Below are positions 36,198 through 45,600 of a stretch of DNA of 64,000 nucleotides, one piece after another. A program made the position numbers and the translations under genes. This stretch comes from Deefgea rivuli DSM 18356 (GTDB taxonomy: Bacteria > Pseudomonadota > Gammaproteobacteria > Burkholderiales > Chitinibacteraceae): the NCBI RefSeq assembly GCF_000620145.1, contig NZ_JHVM01000003.1:310001-374000 (forward strand), given 5' to 3'. The first letter of the stretch is position 1; each line of letters begins with the position of its first letter. The notes under the pieces are model-generated. The model had not been told where the DNA came from. It did no database searches and was given only the letters and a program-made list of their open reading frames with translations.

Positions 36198-36944
36198 ATG
36201 ATTCAAAACATTCAAATACGCGAACTCACTCCTCGCCACCTGCGCCAATCATGCTCTAACTGTAGCCTTCGTGAGCTCTGTTTACCGATCGGGCTCACCC
36301 CTGACGAGATGCAAGAACTGGACACAATTATTACTCAGGCTCGCCCCATCAAGCGCGGCGAAGCACTCTATCGCGCAGGCGAACCTTTCAAATCCCTGTT
36401 TGCGATTCGCGTTGGCTTTTTCAAAGCCAGTGTTATTTCAGAAGATGGCCGCGAGCAAGTGACTGGATTTCATATGTCCGGCGAATTGATGGGAATGGAT
36501 GCAATCAGCTCCGATTTTCATACCTGTGACGCAATTGCACTGGAAGATAGCGAAGTTTGTGAAATGCCATTTGGCGAAATCGAAGAGCTCGCCGGTGATG
36601 TACCGATTTTGCAGCGCCATTTGTACAAAGTAATGAGCCGCGAAATCGTCCGCGATCATGGCGTGATGTTACTGCTGGGCAATATGAAGGCAGAAGAACG
36701 TTTGGCGGCATTTTTGCTGAATTTATCGCAACGTTTTGCGATTCGCGGCTATTCATCCAGCAGCTTTCACTTGCGGATGACACGCGAAGAAATTGGCAGT
36801 TATTTGGGACTCAAGCTCGAAACAGTCAGCCGTACGCTGTCTAAGTTTCAGGATCAGGGATTTATCAAAGTCCAAAACCGACTGATTGAAATTATTGACA
36901 GTGACAGCCTGAAAAAACTACTCAATAACTGTCACGGCGAATAA
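36198..36944 (+). CDS. fnr: Fumarate/nitrate reductase regulator FNR (Anr type)
   Basis: Global oxygen sensor of the Crp/Fnr family, 248 residues. N-terminal Cys19, Cys22 and Cys28 (CSNCSLRELC) and Cys121 (VCEMPF) align with the four [4Fe-4S] ligands of E. coli FNR. The cyclic-nucleotide-type barrel spans about 30-150. The C-terminal HTH (MTREEIGSYLGLKLETVSRTLSKFQ) has the ETVSR recognition helix that reads TTGAT half-sites. It is divergent from hemN across a perfect FNR box. The ribosome site is weak. Confidence 0.97.
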   Translation: MIQNIQIRELTPRHLRQSCSNCSLRELCLPIGLTPDEMQELDTIITQARPIKRGEALYRAGEPFKSLFAIRVGFFKASVISEDGREQVTGFHMSGELMGMDAISSDFHTCDAIALEDSEVCEMPFGEIEELAGDVPILQRHLYKVMSREIVRDHGVMLLLGNMKAEERLAAFLLNLSQRFAIRGYSSSSFHLRMTREEIGSYLGLKLETVSRTLSKFQDQGFIKVQNRLIEIIDSDSLKKLLNNCHGE

Positions 36945-36950
36945 GCCACG

Positions 36951-36978
36951 GGCCTGCAAGAACGCAAATTTGCAGGCC
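36951..36978 (+). other. Hairpin after fnr
   Basis: GGCCTGCAA (36951-36959) and TTGCAGGCC (36970-36978) form a perfect 9-bp stem with a 10-base loop right after the fnr stop. No T-run follows, so it is not a standard terminator. It may stabilise the fnr mRNA end or partly attenuate the next gene. Confidence 0.6.
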
Positions 36979-37001
36979 AATCCAATAATCAGGAGCTTAT
37001 T

Positions 37002-37679
37002 ATGCACTACCAACTCTCAGCTCCTGCTTACCTACTGCCAGCCATTGCGACTCGCCTGGCGCTCAACGCGCCTACGCTGGCCTATAGCCTGTGCACACCC
37101 CACATTGAAACAAGCAGTGCGAACGCCGTACAGCTTATTTTGCAGCCTGATTTTTTTCACACGGCACCTGTTAAAACTCAGCAAGCGTGTATTGAAGTTT
37201 TTGTAATTCCCTCACCGCTAGCTCCGATGCAAGGCTATATGATCGCTGCAGCAGGCAGTCACGCCGATTTAGCAATGGCTGCGCCGATTTTGGATGCGCT
37301 AGCGCCGATACCGACGGGCTGGTTACATGTCGGCGATTTTGGTGCGGCAGGATTTTTGCATCAACTCTGGACTATCTTAACTGGCAATCAAACCGACAGC
37401 CCTTTGCCTTTCTGGCAAAACATGCGGTCACCACAAGAAGGTTTTCGCCTCAATCACCCCGATTTAATCGCCCAATTATCCAGCCTGATGGCGCAACAGC
37501 AGCTACTCATTCAATCGCTCAGCAGCGTTGCACAGCTCTTTCTCGCTCAATACCCCTGCAGCGAATTTAGCCCTTACAATCCGCAGCAAGCCAAACTCTT
37601 AAACCAAGAAAATATGGACAAGCTTTCGCCTGCCCATCAAATCGCCCAATTGCTCAGTAGTTTTCAAACCAATAATTAA
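37002..37679 (+). CDS. Unknown protein resembling the C-terminal half of beta-hydroxyacid dehydrogenases
   Basis: Protein of 225 residues, preceded by GGAG at 7 bp. The stretch GYMIAAAGSHADLAMAAPILDALAPIPTGWLHVGDFGAAGFLHQLWTIL (about 75-123) mirrors the segment of 3-hydroxyisobutyrate/6-phosphogluconate-type dehydrogenases that ends the NADP domain and enters the helical domain. The Gly-rich Rossmann start (GxGxxG) and the catalytic Lys are missing. It is thus probably a non-catalytic relative, perhaps a binding or structural protein. It is downstream of fnr in the same direction. Function unknown. Confidence 0.6.
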   Translation: MHYQLSAPAYLLPAIATRLALNAPTLAYSLCTPHIETSSANAVQLILQPDFFHTAPVKTQQACIEVFVIPSPLAPMQGYMIAAAGSHADLAMAAPILDALAPIPTGWLHVGDFGAAGFLHQLWTILTGNQTDSPLPFWQNMRSPQEGFRLNHPDLIAQLSSLMAQQQLLIQSLSSVAQLFLAQYPCSEFSPYNPQQAKLLNQENMDKLSPAHQIAQLLSSFQTNN

Positions 37680-37680
37680 G

Positions 37681-37728
37681 TGTATTACCCTGTAGCCATT
37701 ATTTAAAAAAGCATACGGAGCAATACCC
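37681..37728. repeat. 48-bp intergenic repeat, copy 4
   Basis: Starts TGTATT and ends CAATACCC, exactly 48 bp, with AGCCATT at internal positions 14-20 and an A-rich centre. It fills most of the 60-bp gap between two convergent stop codons (37679 and 37740). It is probably the copy closest to a family consensus. Confidence 0.65.
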
Positions 37729-37739
37729 AAACTATTATA

Positions 37740-38492
37740 TTACTTAGGCAGAGCAGCCATCACGCGCTGACGGCGGCTTTCTGATAATACAATCCCAGCA
37801 GCGACCGACACATTCAAGCTTTCTACCGAGCCGTACATTGGGATCGACACCAAGCTATCGCACAATTCGCGCGTCAAGCGACGCATGCCTTCACCCTCAT
37901 TACCCAGCACCCAGGCAATCGGGCCAGTTTGTTCGTAATTGAATAAATCAGATTGGCCTTCGGCATCCGTGCCGACGATCCAAATGCCGCGCTCTTTCAA
38001 GTCACGAATCGTGCGTGCCAAATTAGTCACCATCACATACGGTACGACTTCAGCTGCACCACACGCGACTTTCGATACCGTCGCGGTAATGCCCACGCAT
38101 TTGTCTTTCGGTGCAATCACCGCATGCACGCCCATCGCATCGGCCACGCGCAAGCACGCACCCAAATTATGCGGATCGGTAATGCCGTCCAAAATCAGCA
38201 AAAACGGTGGCTCATCCAAATCATCGAGCACGTCTTCAATTGATAAATAGCTTTTTTCGGTATCAATCAAGGCCGCAACGCCCTGATGACGCACATGCCC
38301 AGCAATACCATCCAAACGCGCACCATCCACTTGTACCAGCTTCACGTCTTGCAGCTTCACTGATTTAAGCAAATCTTTCATCCGTGGATCGCTGCGCTCG
38401 CTATTCACATAAACTTCGAGCACCGAATCGGGGAAACGACGTAAACGTGAACCTACGGCATGAAAACCGTGGATAATTTTATTCTGTGCCAT
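37740..38492 (-). CDS. rlmB: 23S rRNA (guanosine-2251-2'-O)-methyltransferase
   Basis: SpoU-type knotted methyltransferase that modifies G2251 in the P-loop of 23S rRNA. It has 250 residues from the ATG at 38492 (GGAAG 8 bp upstream; alternative in-frame start at 38507). The N-terminal substrate-binding domain starts [18 protein letters not shown]. The knot motifs are [32 protein letters not shown] and [19 protein letters not shown]. The order is as in E. coli RlmB. Confidence 0.95.
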   Translation of the reverse strand: MAQNKIIHGFHAVGSRLRRFPDSVLEVYVNSERSDPRMKDLLKSVKLQDVKLVQVDGARLDGIAGHVRHQGVAALIDTEKSYLSIEDVLDDLDEPPFLLILDGITDPHNLGACLRVADAMGVHAVIAPKDKCVGITATVSKVACGAAEVVPYVMVTNLARTIRDLKERGIWIVGTDAEGQSDLFNYEQTGPIAWVLGNEGEGMRRLTRELCDSLVSIPMYGSVESLNVSVAAGIVLSESRRQRVMAALPK

Positions 38493-38768
38493 GCGCATTA
38501 CTTCCAAAAATAGCTAAGGGGGTGATTTTACGGTGTTTAGCGAAAAAAAACTTGCCGTAATGCCATTTCTAAATACAAATCTGCTTTACTTGGCCGTCTT
38601 TATGCGGCACCGATATGCTGTCTACGAGGCACTGGCGAGGTATTTATCACCGGAGCAAGCCAAAAATATCTCGCAAAAAACACTAAATATTTATTGCTGA
38701 CAAACAAATTAAGTCGCTTTTATACTATCCTTAAGCAACATCGGCCATTTATCAAGTTGTTATCCAAT

Positions 38769-39638
38769 ATGACCATGACGCTCACCGAAGACAAAACCAA
38801 TACCGAATTGCATGATCAGCGCTTGGCCATGCTTGAAGACATCGCCAAAGAACTCGATAGCGATACGGTTTTCCCCATTTGCTTTGATATCGCCATTGAA
38901 ATTGGCACGGTCATGAAAAATCACAATGCATCGATTCAGCAAATCGCCGCAGAAGTGCAAAAAGACCCACTGATTGCCACCAAAATACTCAAACTCGCCA
39001 ATTGCATCACCTACAACCCATCCGGCAGAAATATTGTCGATATTGAAAACGCAGTGATTCGACTGGGGATGGGCACAGCTCGCTCAGTGGCATTGGCCTG
39101 TGCGATGGATCAATTGGCGCGCTCAGCGCAGCTTGCACCATTTGAAGCGCAATCGAACTTATGGTGGTTGCATAGCCTCAAATGTGCGGCGATTTCACGC
39201 GTACTGTGCAAACAGCTCGCGCCGCGCATTAATCCTGATATGGCATTTTTGGCTGGACTAGTCCACGATTTAGGCGCGTTCTTTATGCTCGATCGCGCGG
39301 GCCGCTACCCTGAACTGTTGGAACGCCCAAAAACGGTCGATTACTTGGTTGCCCAATGGCACGACAGTATCGGTACGGTGCTACTGGATACTTTGGGGCT
39401 ACCGGAAGAAATCATCGATGCGGTCCGTGATAACGACCTGCCTCGCCCGCCTGTAACGCAAATTCGTAAACTCACTGATGTGATTTATGTGGCTAATTTA
39501 TTTGCGGGTGGTCTGGATGAAATCAATAAGCAAGATCTACCTGAGCCGTTCGAACCTGAAGAGCTAGACAATCCGCAGTACACTCGCTTAATTGATGAAA
39601 TGAATGAAGCGTGCGCTGAAATTTTGAGCGTTTGGTAG
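38769..39638 (+). CDS. HDOD-domain signalling protein
   Basis: Protein of about 289 residues from the ATG at 38769; the frame is open to a TTG at 38694, but that extension is Lys/Leu-rich and unlike the family. The HDOD domain (about 30-230) contains QIAAEVQKDPLIATKILKLANC, IENAVIRLGMGTARSVALACAMDQLA and FLAGLVHDLGAFFMLDR, where the HD pair is kept (HDLG). HDOD proteins act in chemotaxis, cell-cycle or c-di-GMP-related signalling. No receiver or GGDEF domain is attached. It is isolated. Confidence 0.85.
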   Translation: MTMTLTEDKTNTELHDQRLAMLEDIAKELDSDTVFPICFDIAIEIGTVMKNHNASIQQIAAEVQKDPLIATKILKLANCITYNPSGRNIVDIENAVIRLGMGTARSVALACAMDQLARSAQLAPFEAQSNLWWLHSLKCAAISRVLCKQLAPRINPDMAFLAGLVHDLGAFFMLDRAGRYPELLERPKTVDYLVAQWHDSIGTVLLDTLGLPEEIIDAVRDNDLPRPPVTQIRKLTDVIYVANLFAGGLDEINKQDLPEPFEPEELDNPQYTRLIDEMNEACAEILSVW

Positions 39639-39685
39639 GTATTAGCCTATAAGCTTTAATAAATAAGAGCCAACGAGCAATACCC
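39638..39685. repeat. 48-bp intergenic repeat, copy 5
   Basis: Starts GGTATT and ends CAATACCC, exactly 48 bp, with AAGCTTT at internal positions 14-20. It begins on the last base of the HDOD stop codon and is flanked TAGGTATT...ATACCCTA. It lies between convergent gene ends. Confidence 0.6.
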
Positions 39686-39706
39686 TATACAAGGCTTAGA
39701 CTTGAA

Positions 39707-40147
39707 TCACATCCGCTGCATTGGCACATAACGAATCCCATCTGGGCTAGTTTGCTCAGCACCGCAAGGCATAAAGCCATAACGCATATACGCCGACACG
39801 CTATTAGCACTGGCGTTCACTGTTTCCACGCGCAATTGGGTATCTGCCGCCTTTAATAAAGCGCGACCAACACCACGACTTTGCATTTCCGGCAACACAA
39901 ACAGCAGTGCAATATGCTGCACCTTAACTTGCAAAACACCGATGATGGTGTCTTGAATGACTGCCACCCAAGTCTGCGCGCCATCAGCATCTCGCGCCAC
40001 AATGGCGTCCGTCGTCGCCACTTCTGCGAACGCTTTCACGCCGGCGGCGCTTTGATATTGCGCCGCCAAATGCTGAAACGTACTCAACACCACTTCCGAC
40101 GCACGCGGATACTCCGCAGCTTGAATTAATCTAATTTCCAGCGCCAT
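39707..40147 (-). CDS. GNAT-family N-acetyltransferase
   Basis: Acetyl-CoA-dependent acetyltransferase of 146 residues, starting at the ATG at 40147 (1 bp after the tldD stop; the frame extends into tldD, which is unlikely). Motif A is LLFVLPEMQSRGVGRALLKAADTQL, and the C-terminal SANSVSAYMRYGFMPCG gives motif B. The substrate is unknown. It is coupled to tldD by proximity, though the functional link is unclear. Confidence 0.87.
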   Translation of the reverse strand: MALEIRLIQAAEYPRASEVVLSTFQHLAAQYQSAAGVKAFAEVATTDAIVARDADGAQTWVAVIQDTIIGVLQVKVQHIALLFVLPEMQSRGVGRALLKAADTQLRVETVNASANSVSAYMRYGFMPCGAEQTSPDGIRYVPMQRM

Positions 40148-40148
40148 C

Positions 40149-41588
40149 TTAGTTACCCGTGCCGCCAACGGTTAAGCCGCCGTCAATCCGCATCGTCGGC
40201 TGCCCTACGCCCACTGGAACGCTTTGACCATCCTTGCCGCACGTCCCAACGCCAGGATCGAGCGCCAAATCATTACCGAGCATTGAAACTTTAGTCAGCA
40301 CATCGGGACCGTTACCGATTAGCGTTGCGCCTTTTACCGGATACATCAATTTGCCGTCTTCGACCCACCACGCTTCAGCGGCAGAAAACACGAATTTACC
40401 GCTGGTAATATCCACCTGACCGCCACCAAAATTCACCGCGTACAGACCACGCTTGATCGACGCGATAATTTCTTGCGGATCTTTATCGCCATTTTCCATC
40501 AAAGTATTAGTCATGCGTGGCATCGTGATATGCGCGTAACTTTCGCGGCGACCATTGCCGGTCACGGGCATATTCATCAAGCGAGCATTGAGGCTGTCTT
40601 GCAAATAGCCTTGCAAAATACCGTCTTCGATCAATACGGTGCGCTGCGTTGGATTGCCTTCATCGTCGATATTCAGCGAACCACGTCTATCGTTAATCGT
40701 GCCGTCATCCACCACCGTCACGCCTTTAGCGGCGACACGTTGGCCGATCTTGCCGGCAAATGCCGAGCTGCCTTTACGATTAAAATCGCCTTCCAAACCG
40801 TGACCAATCGCTTCGTGTAGCAAAATTCCCGGCCAGCCATTGCCGAGTACCACCGTCATTTCACCGGCTGGCGCTGGGCGCGCGTCTAAATTGAGCACCG
40901 CTTGATCGACCGCTTTTTTGGCGTAATCGAGTAAGACCATGTCGGTGAAGTAAGCGTAATCAAAGCGTCCGCCACCACCCGCGCTGCCTTGCTCGCGCTT
41001 GCCATTGGCTTCGATAATCACATTAATCGACAGCCGACACAGCGGGCGCACATCAGCGGCACGGTGACCGTCGTGGCGCGCGATATAAATCACTTCAAAC
41101 TCACTGGCCAAACTCGCCATCACTTGCACCACGCGTGGATCAAGGCTGCGCGCCAGTTGTTCTAATTTCTCGAGCAAAGCAACTTTCGCTGCTTCATCCA
41201 AGCTCGCAATCGGATCTATCGGGGTATAGAGCTGGCGACCTTGCTGCTTGGTAACATTCGCAGAGATACCCTGCCCACCTTGCCGACCAATCGCGCGCGT
41301 AGCGTGCGCAGCTTGTTTGAGCGCTGGCAAGCTAATGTCATCTGAATAGGCAAATGCGGTTTTTTCGCCTTGAATCGCCCGCACGCCAACACCTTGGTCG
41401 ATGCTAAAGCTGCCCGACTTCACAATCCCTTCATCCAAACTCCACGCTTCCGAGCGGCTGTATTGAAAGTAGAGATCGGCATAATCGATGTCATGCGTCA
41501 TGATGTCGTCAAACACCTGCCCGAGCGCAGCCTCATCCAAGGCAAATGGCGTTAATAATTGCTGTTCAGCGAGGGCAAAAACGGTCAT
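40149..41588 (-). CDS. tldD: Metalloprotease subunit TldD
   Basis: Catalytic subunit of the TldD/TldE protease, 479 residues. The zinc motif is HEAIGHGLEGDF (HExxxH), and further family segments are NDRRGSLNIDDEGNPTQRTVLIEDG, TNTLMENGDKDPQEII and GGQVDITSGKFVFSAAEAWWVEDGKLMYPVKGATLIGNG. Its partner pmbA lies at 17.2 kb on the same strand, so the pair is not in one operon. It follows a nitrilase gene and yhdP, an arrangement seen in several proteobacteria. Confidence 0.96.
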   Translation of the reverse strand: MTVFALAEQQLLTPFALDEAALGQVFDDIMTHDIDYADLYFQYSRSEAWSLDEGIVKSGSFSIDQGVGVRAIQGEKTAFAYSDDISLPALKQAAHATRAIGRQGGQGISANVTKQQGRQLYTPIDPIASLDEAAKVALLEKLEQLARSLDPRVVQVMASLASEFEVIYIARHDGHRAADVRPLCRLSINVIIEANGKREQGSAGGGGRFDYAYFTDMVLLDYAKKAVDQAVLNLDARPAPAGEMTVVLGNGWPGILLHEAIGHGLEGDFNRKGSSAFAGKIGQRVAAKGVTVVDDGTINDRRGSLNIDDEGNPTQRTVLIEDGILQGYLQDSLNARLMNMPVTGNGRRESYAHITMPRMTNTLMENGDKDPQEIIASIKRGLYAVNFGGGQVDITSGKFVFSAAEAWWVEDGKLMYPVKGATLIGNGPDVLTKVSMLGNDLALDPGVGTCGKDGQSVPVGVGQPTMRIDGGLTVGGTGN

Positions 41589-41724
41589 TGAGATTCACTT
41601 TTTAAATAGTTAAGTAGATAGACAAAAGTTTTCTTGCATCGTTGTCTCGCCTTGTCGTACTAAAGTACTGCCTGCGGCTTCGACGCCTTGCCATAAAATT
41701 TTTGTGCGAGCACTTAAAGGCATT

Positions 41725-41753
41725 GTCCACGAAAGGCACGAAAAAGCACGAAC
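41725..41753 (-). repeat. TTCGTG-type dispersed repeat, copy 3
   Basis: On the minus strand GTTCGTGCTTTTTCGTGCCTTTCGTGGAC, a tripled version of the GTTCGTGC...TTCGTG motif at 10464 and 11484. It lies in the 213-bp gap between the nitrilase gene and tldD. Confidence 0.55.
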
Positions 41754-41801
41754 AAAATTCAAAGGCCACGGACGAAGAAACGAAATCGTAAGAAAATCGT
41801 G

Positions 41802-42608
41802 TTATTTCAGCACCCGATGCGCCAGCGCCGGCAAGGTTTTTCTCACTCGCTCAAGCTGACTGGCCTTCAGTTCCGCCAGCACCAGCCCCTCACCTTCCGG
41901 CAAGCAATCGAGTACTTGCCCCCACGGATCAATAATCATACTGTGACCAAAAGTTTGCCGCCCCGTTGGGTGCAGACCGCCCTGATCGGGCGCAATGACA
42001 AAGCATTGGTTTTCAATCGCGCGGGCGCGCAACAAGACTTCCCAGTGCGCTCGCCCCGTCGTCGCGGTAAACGCCGCTGGCAGCAGCCAAATATCCACGT
42101 CACCCACACTACGAAACAGCTCTGGGAAACGTAAATCGTAGCAAATTGATAAGCCAATCCGGCCAAAGGGCGTGTCAAACGTGACCGGCAGGCTGCCCGG
42201 CGCAATCGTATCGCACTCAGAAAATCGCTCAGTACCGTTATCAAAACCAAATAAATGAATTTTGTCATATCGCGCCACGCATTCACCTTGCGGATTAAAC
42301 GCCAAGCTTGAATTCATCACGCGTTTTGGATCATCTGAGCAGAGCGGAATCGTGCCGCCAACCAGCCAAACACCATGCTCACGCGCGCTAGCAGCTAGAA
42401 AATCCTGCAAAGGACCAGCACCATAAGCTTCTTGCACGGCAAGCTTGTCTTGATCGGTGTGCCCCATGATCGCAAAGTATTCCGGCAGCACAATCAGCTC
42501 AGCACCAGCGGCGGCCGCTTGAGCGATTAAATCACGCGCACGCGCTACGTTTTGCGCCACTTGCGGCATTGAAATCATTTGCACTGCACAGACTTTAACA
42601 GTTCTCAT
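41802..42608 (-). CDS. Carbon-nitrogen hydrolase (nitrilase family, deaminated-glutathione-amidase-like)
   Basis: Amidase of 268 residues with the Glu-Lys-Cys triad visible: Glu in IVLPEYFAIMG, Lys in ARYDKIHLFGFD, Cys in IGLSICYDLRFPELFR. This set resembles Nit1/YbeM enzymes that repair deaminated glutathione. The start ATG at 42608 follows a 48-bp intergenic repeat. Position between yhdP and tldD is conserved in many proteobacteria. The assignment to a particular amide substrate is inference. Confidence 0.9.
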   Translation of the reverse strand: MRTVKVCAVQMISMPQVAQNVARARDLIAQAAAAGAELIVLPEYFAIMGHTDQDKLAVQEAYGAGPLQDFLAASAREHGVWLVGGTIPLCSDDPKRVMNSSLAFNPQGECVARYDKIHLFGFDNGTERFSECDTIAPGSLPVTFDTPFGRIGLSICYDLRFPELFRSVGDVDIWLLPAAFTATTGRAHWEVLLRARAIENQCFVIAPDQGGLHPTGRQTFGHSMIIDPWGQVLDCLPEGEGLVLAELKASQLERVRKTLPALAHRVLK

Positions 42609-42619
42609 TACCTACCCTA

Positions 42620-42667
42620 TGTATTACCACGCAGAATATATTTTTAAATAGACAGAGGAATATACCC
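42620..42667. repeat. 48-bp intergenic repeat, copy 6
   Basis: Starts TGTATT and ends TATACCC, exactly 48 bp; the central box is the most diverged (AGAATAT). It fills most of the 61-bp gap between the yhdP stop (42670) and the nitrilase ATG (42608). So it lies in the leader between two co-directional genes. Confidence 0.5.
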
Positions 42668-42669
42668 CT

Positions 42670-45600
42670 CTAATTTAACTTTTTAACCTGTGGGTCACGC
42701 ATTGCACCATCAATCAGGTACTCAAATGATACAAGTTCACCAATCGGATCTTGATTGAGTATTTTTTGCGCCGCAAACGTCGCCAAACCGAAAATAGGAT
42801 TAATAACCGCAACACCTAAAGCCACCGTATCCGCGACTGCAGGGACGATTCTGACTACAATATTTTGCGTACCTGCAACAAAATTAGCTTCACCTTGAAA
42901 GCGTACTTTTGCCGAAGGCGCATCGATCAGTAAATTTTTAGTTTTCGCAACGCCAAACTCCATCTGCGCATCGCCGGTAATGCGTTCAAATGCAAAGCCT
43001 TGCGAAATCACATCGTCAAAGTCCAATTTAAGCCGTCGTGGAATCGCCTGCAAATTGAGTACCGTCAAAAAGCGCCCTACACCAGGATCAACCTGCACAA
43101 AACGCCCCGCGCCAACGTCAATTTTAAATTGCCCCTGCAGCGAATTTAGCTTCGGCGACCACGGCACACCTTGCCAGTTGGCATCGCCCGCAAAATGCAA
43201 TGGCGCTTTCGTCATTGCCTCGGGATAACCAAAACGCGTCAATAAACGGCCCACGCTCGGCGAAGTCAGTTCAACCTTACCTGCCGTCATATTTTTGCCT
43301 TCGTGCTGCGTCCAAGCCCCAGCTAAATTAAATACGCCATCGCTATTTTTAAGCTGCAATTGCTCAATCGCCAACGCTTGCGCTTGCGGCGCTGCCACCA
43401 CATTCAACTGGCCTAATTCAACAGCTTGATAGCGTAAATCATTGACTTCCAGATTCACAAACGGCCAAGCACTCGGCCGATCAAATGCCGAAACACGATC
43501 AAGCACTGCGCGACTCGGCTGCAAAACATCGATACTGGCCACTGCTGTTGCGACAGTGGATGGCGCATTCAGGGGCAGCCATAACTTTTCCAGTTTGGCG
43601 TTGACTCGGCGCTCATCCGAATTCCAATTCAGTTGCCCTTTAACTTCTTTGCTATCGATATCAAATTGCCACGCAGTTGCAAGCGGCTTAGCACTTAAAC
43701 TCACCTGATTGAGTACCCGACCCCAAGCATTGACCTGAGCAAACCCCAAATTTTTCACCTGCAAAGGCGGCAATGCCGCATGGTTCTTCCCCGAGAGTTG
43801 CTCGGCAAAATTCAGCCAGTCTTCCAAAGCCAGTTGCGGCCAATAACCGCCGATTAAAATACCGTTATTCGGTAATGCAGGGACATCCCGCCCTAAAGCC
43901 AAGGCCATTCTTAATTGCGGCGCGGCGCCTGCATGGCTGGTTTGCATTTTCCCCGCCAACACATCACCCAAGGTAAATTCCAACTGGCTCTGCGGCCCCG
44001 CACTGCCCTGACTACTTCCTTTTGCTTTCACTTGTAAGTTGCGAGCTTCGCCGGCATTTTTGCCCATAGGCGCAGGCAAAGTTACTTTGCTACCCAGCAA
44101 ATCACTATTGAGCGTTAAATCAAATTGTTTGGGCTCAATGCGTAAGCGTGCTTGATAGTTGGTTTGCCCCGAAATATGATTATGCAAAGCGGGCAAATAT
44201 TCAGCCGCAATTTGCGCCATCGCTGCATCGCCATTCAGCGCCAAAACCAACGCGCCACTTGGATCGTTTGATCCCAGCAATTTCACCGTACCACCCAAGG
44301 CCTGAGCTTGCGCGACGGGTACTTTCAAGGTTTTTTCAGTAAATTCAACTCGGCCAGTCGCCGCTTGCAATAGCGGAATCGCACCACCAAAATCGAGCCG
44401 ATTGTGCTGAAACTGATAGCGCCCATTGACCTTGGTTGCCTCAATTTGGTCCATCGGCATGTCTAGCTTCAAATCCAAACTACCCGCGCCCTGCGCGCTT
44501 AATGTATCTAGAAATCCTTCGGTACTTGCTTTAACTGGGCTACTGGCCACAAATTGCAAAAAGTCTTGCGTCTGCCCACTGGCTTTACCTTCCACCAAAA
44601 TATGCTGCTCATACATTAAATCGGGAATCCGCACCGACACATCACTGAGCTGAGTATTGGAAATTTCACCTGAACGGGCCGTGATGTCCATCGCCAAGCC
44701 TTCAAATGCCAGCTTGCCCTTGATTTTATGAATTTGCGGCCAGCCCGGTACATAATTGAGCGTCACATCTTTGGCGTTGGCCTCAATCGCAAAACGCCCA
44801 CGTTTTTCATCAGCGGAACCTTTGCGATACGGAAATCCAGCGACATCGCCCTGCCAGATCAACTTGCCATCACTGGCATCCCCCGCCAATAAAGCCTGTT
44901 GCAACCATTCCAGAACATCATCCCCCAGAATACGAGGCAAATAACGATAAGCCTGATTCGCAGCCAAATGCCCAATATCCCCAGCCAGCTTCACTTTACC
45001 TTCCCCTGAGGCGGGCCCGATATAACTGCCGCTCAGTTTTAACTGTAATGCGGCATTCATCAATGACAGATTGACTAAATCCAGCTGCCAATGATCGGCT
45101 TTCTTTTGCCATTCAAGCCTAGAGTGCGCCTCAGCCAGTATCAATGGATCGATAAATTGCGCGGGATAATTGAATAAGACATTTTGCCCGTTAAGATCGA
45201 CTCGCCCACCTGCGGCCTGCCATTGACCTTCTACATTGAGCGGCCCAACGCTCAGCGCCGGATGAATCACTTTGAAATTTAGCAAATCAAAATCAGTCCG
45301 CAGCTTACTTGCCTTAGGCCATGTACCTTGCCAGCTCAGATTGGCACTTCGCACCAAACCTGAAAACGCCCCCTGAGCAAACTCTGCGCTAAGCGCATCC
45401 TGCGCCCCCAGCAGCAGCGGCAAATACGCATTAACGCCGGACAATTGCCACTGCTTCAAAGCCAGCGCCGATTCCTTGGCCGATTGACTGTAATTCAAAG
45501 TACAGCCTTCGCAGAGCGGCCCACTGCCCGATATAATCTGCCGCCCTTCAATCTTCAGCGCTGTCCCCTTGGGGGTATTAGTCCAAAAGAAAGAGCCATT

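Noticed and set aside
36951-36978. Rho-independent terminator after fnr
   Set aside because: The stem is perfect but no T-run follows, so it is listed only as a hairpin.
38560-38690. Possible extra copy of the 48-bp element in the gap before the HDOD gene
   Set aside because: A GGTATT start is present but no ATACC end at the required distance.
41640-41710. Palindrome GTACTAAAGTAC with GC-rich flank in the tldD leader
   Set aside because: Looks like part of a common intergenic repeat, but with only one copy in the window it cannot be supported.
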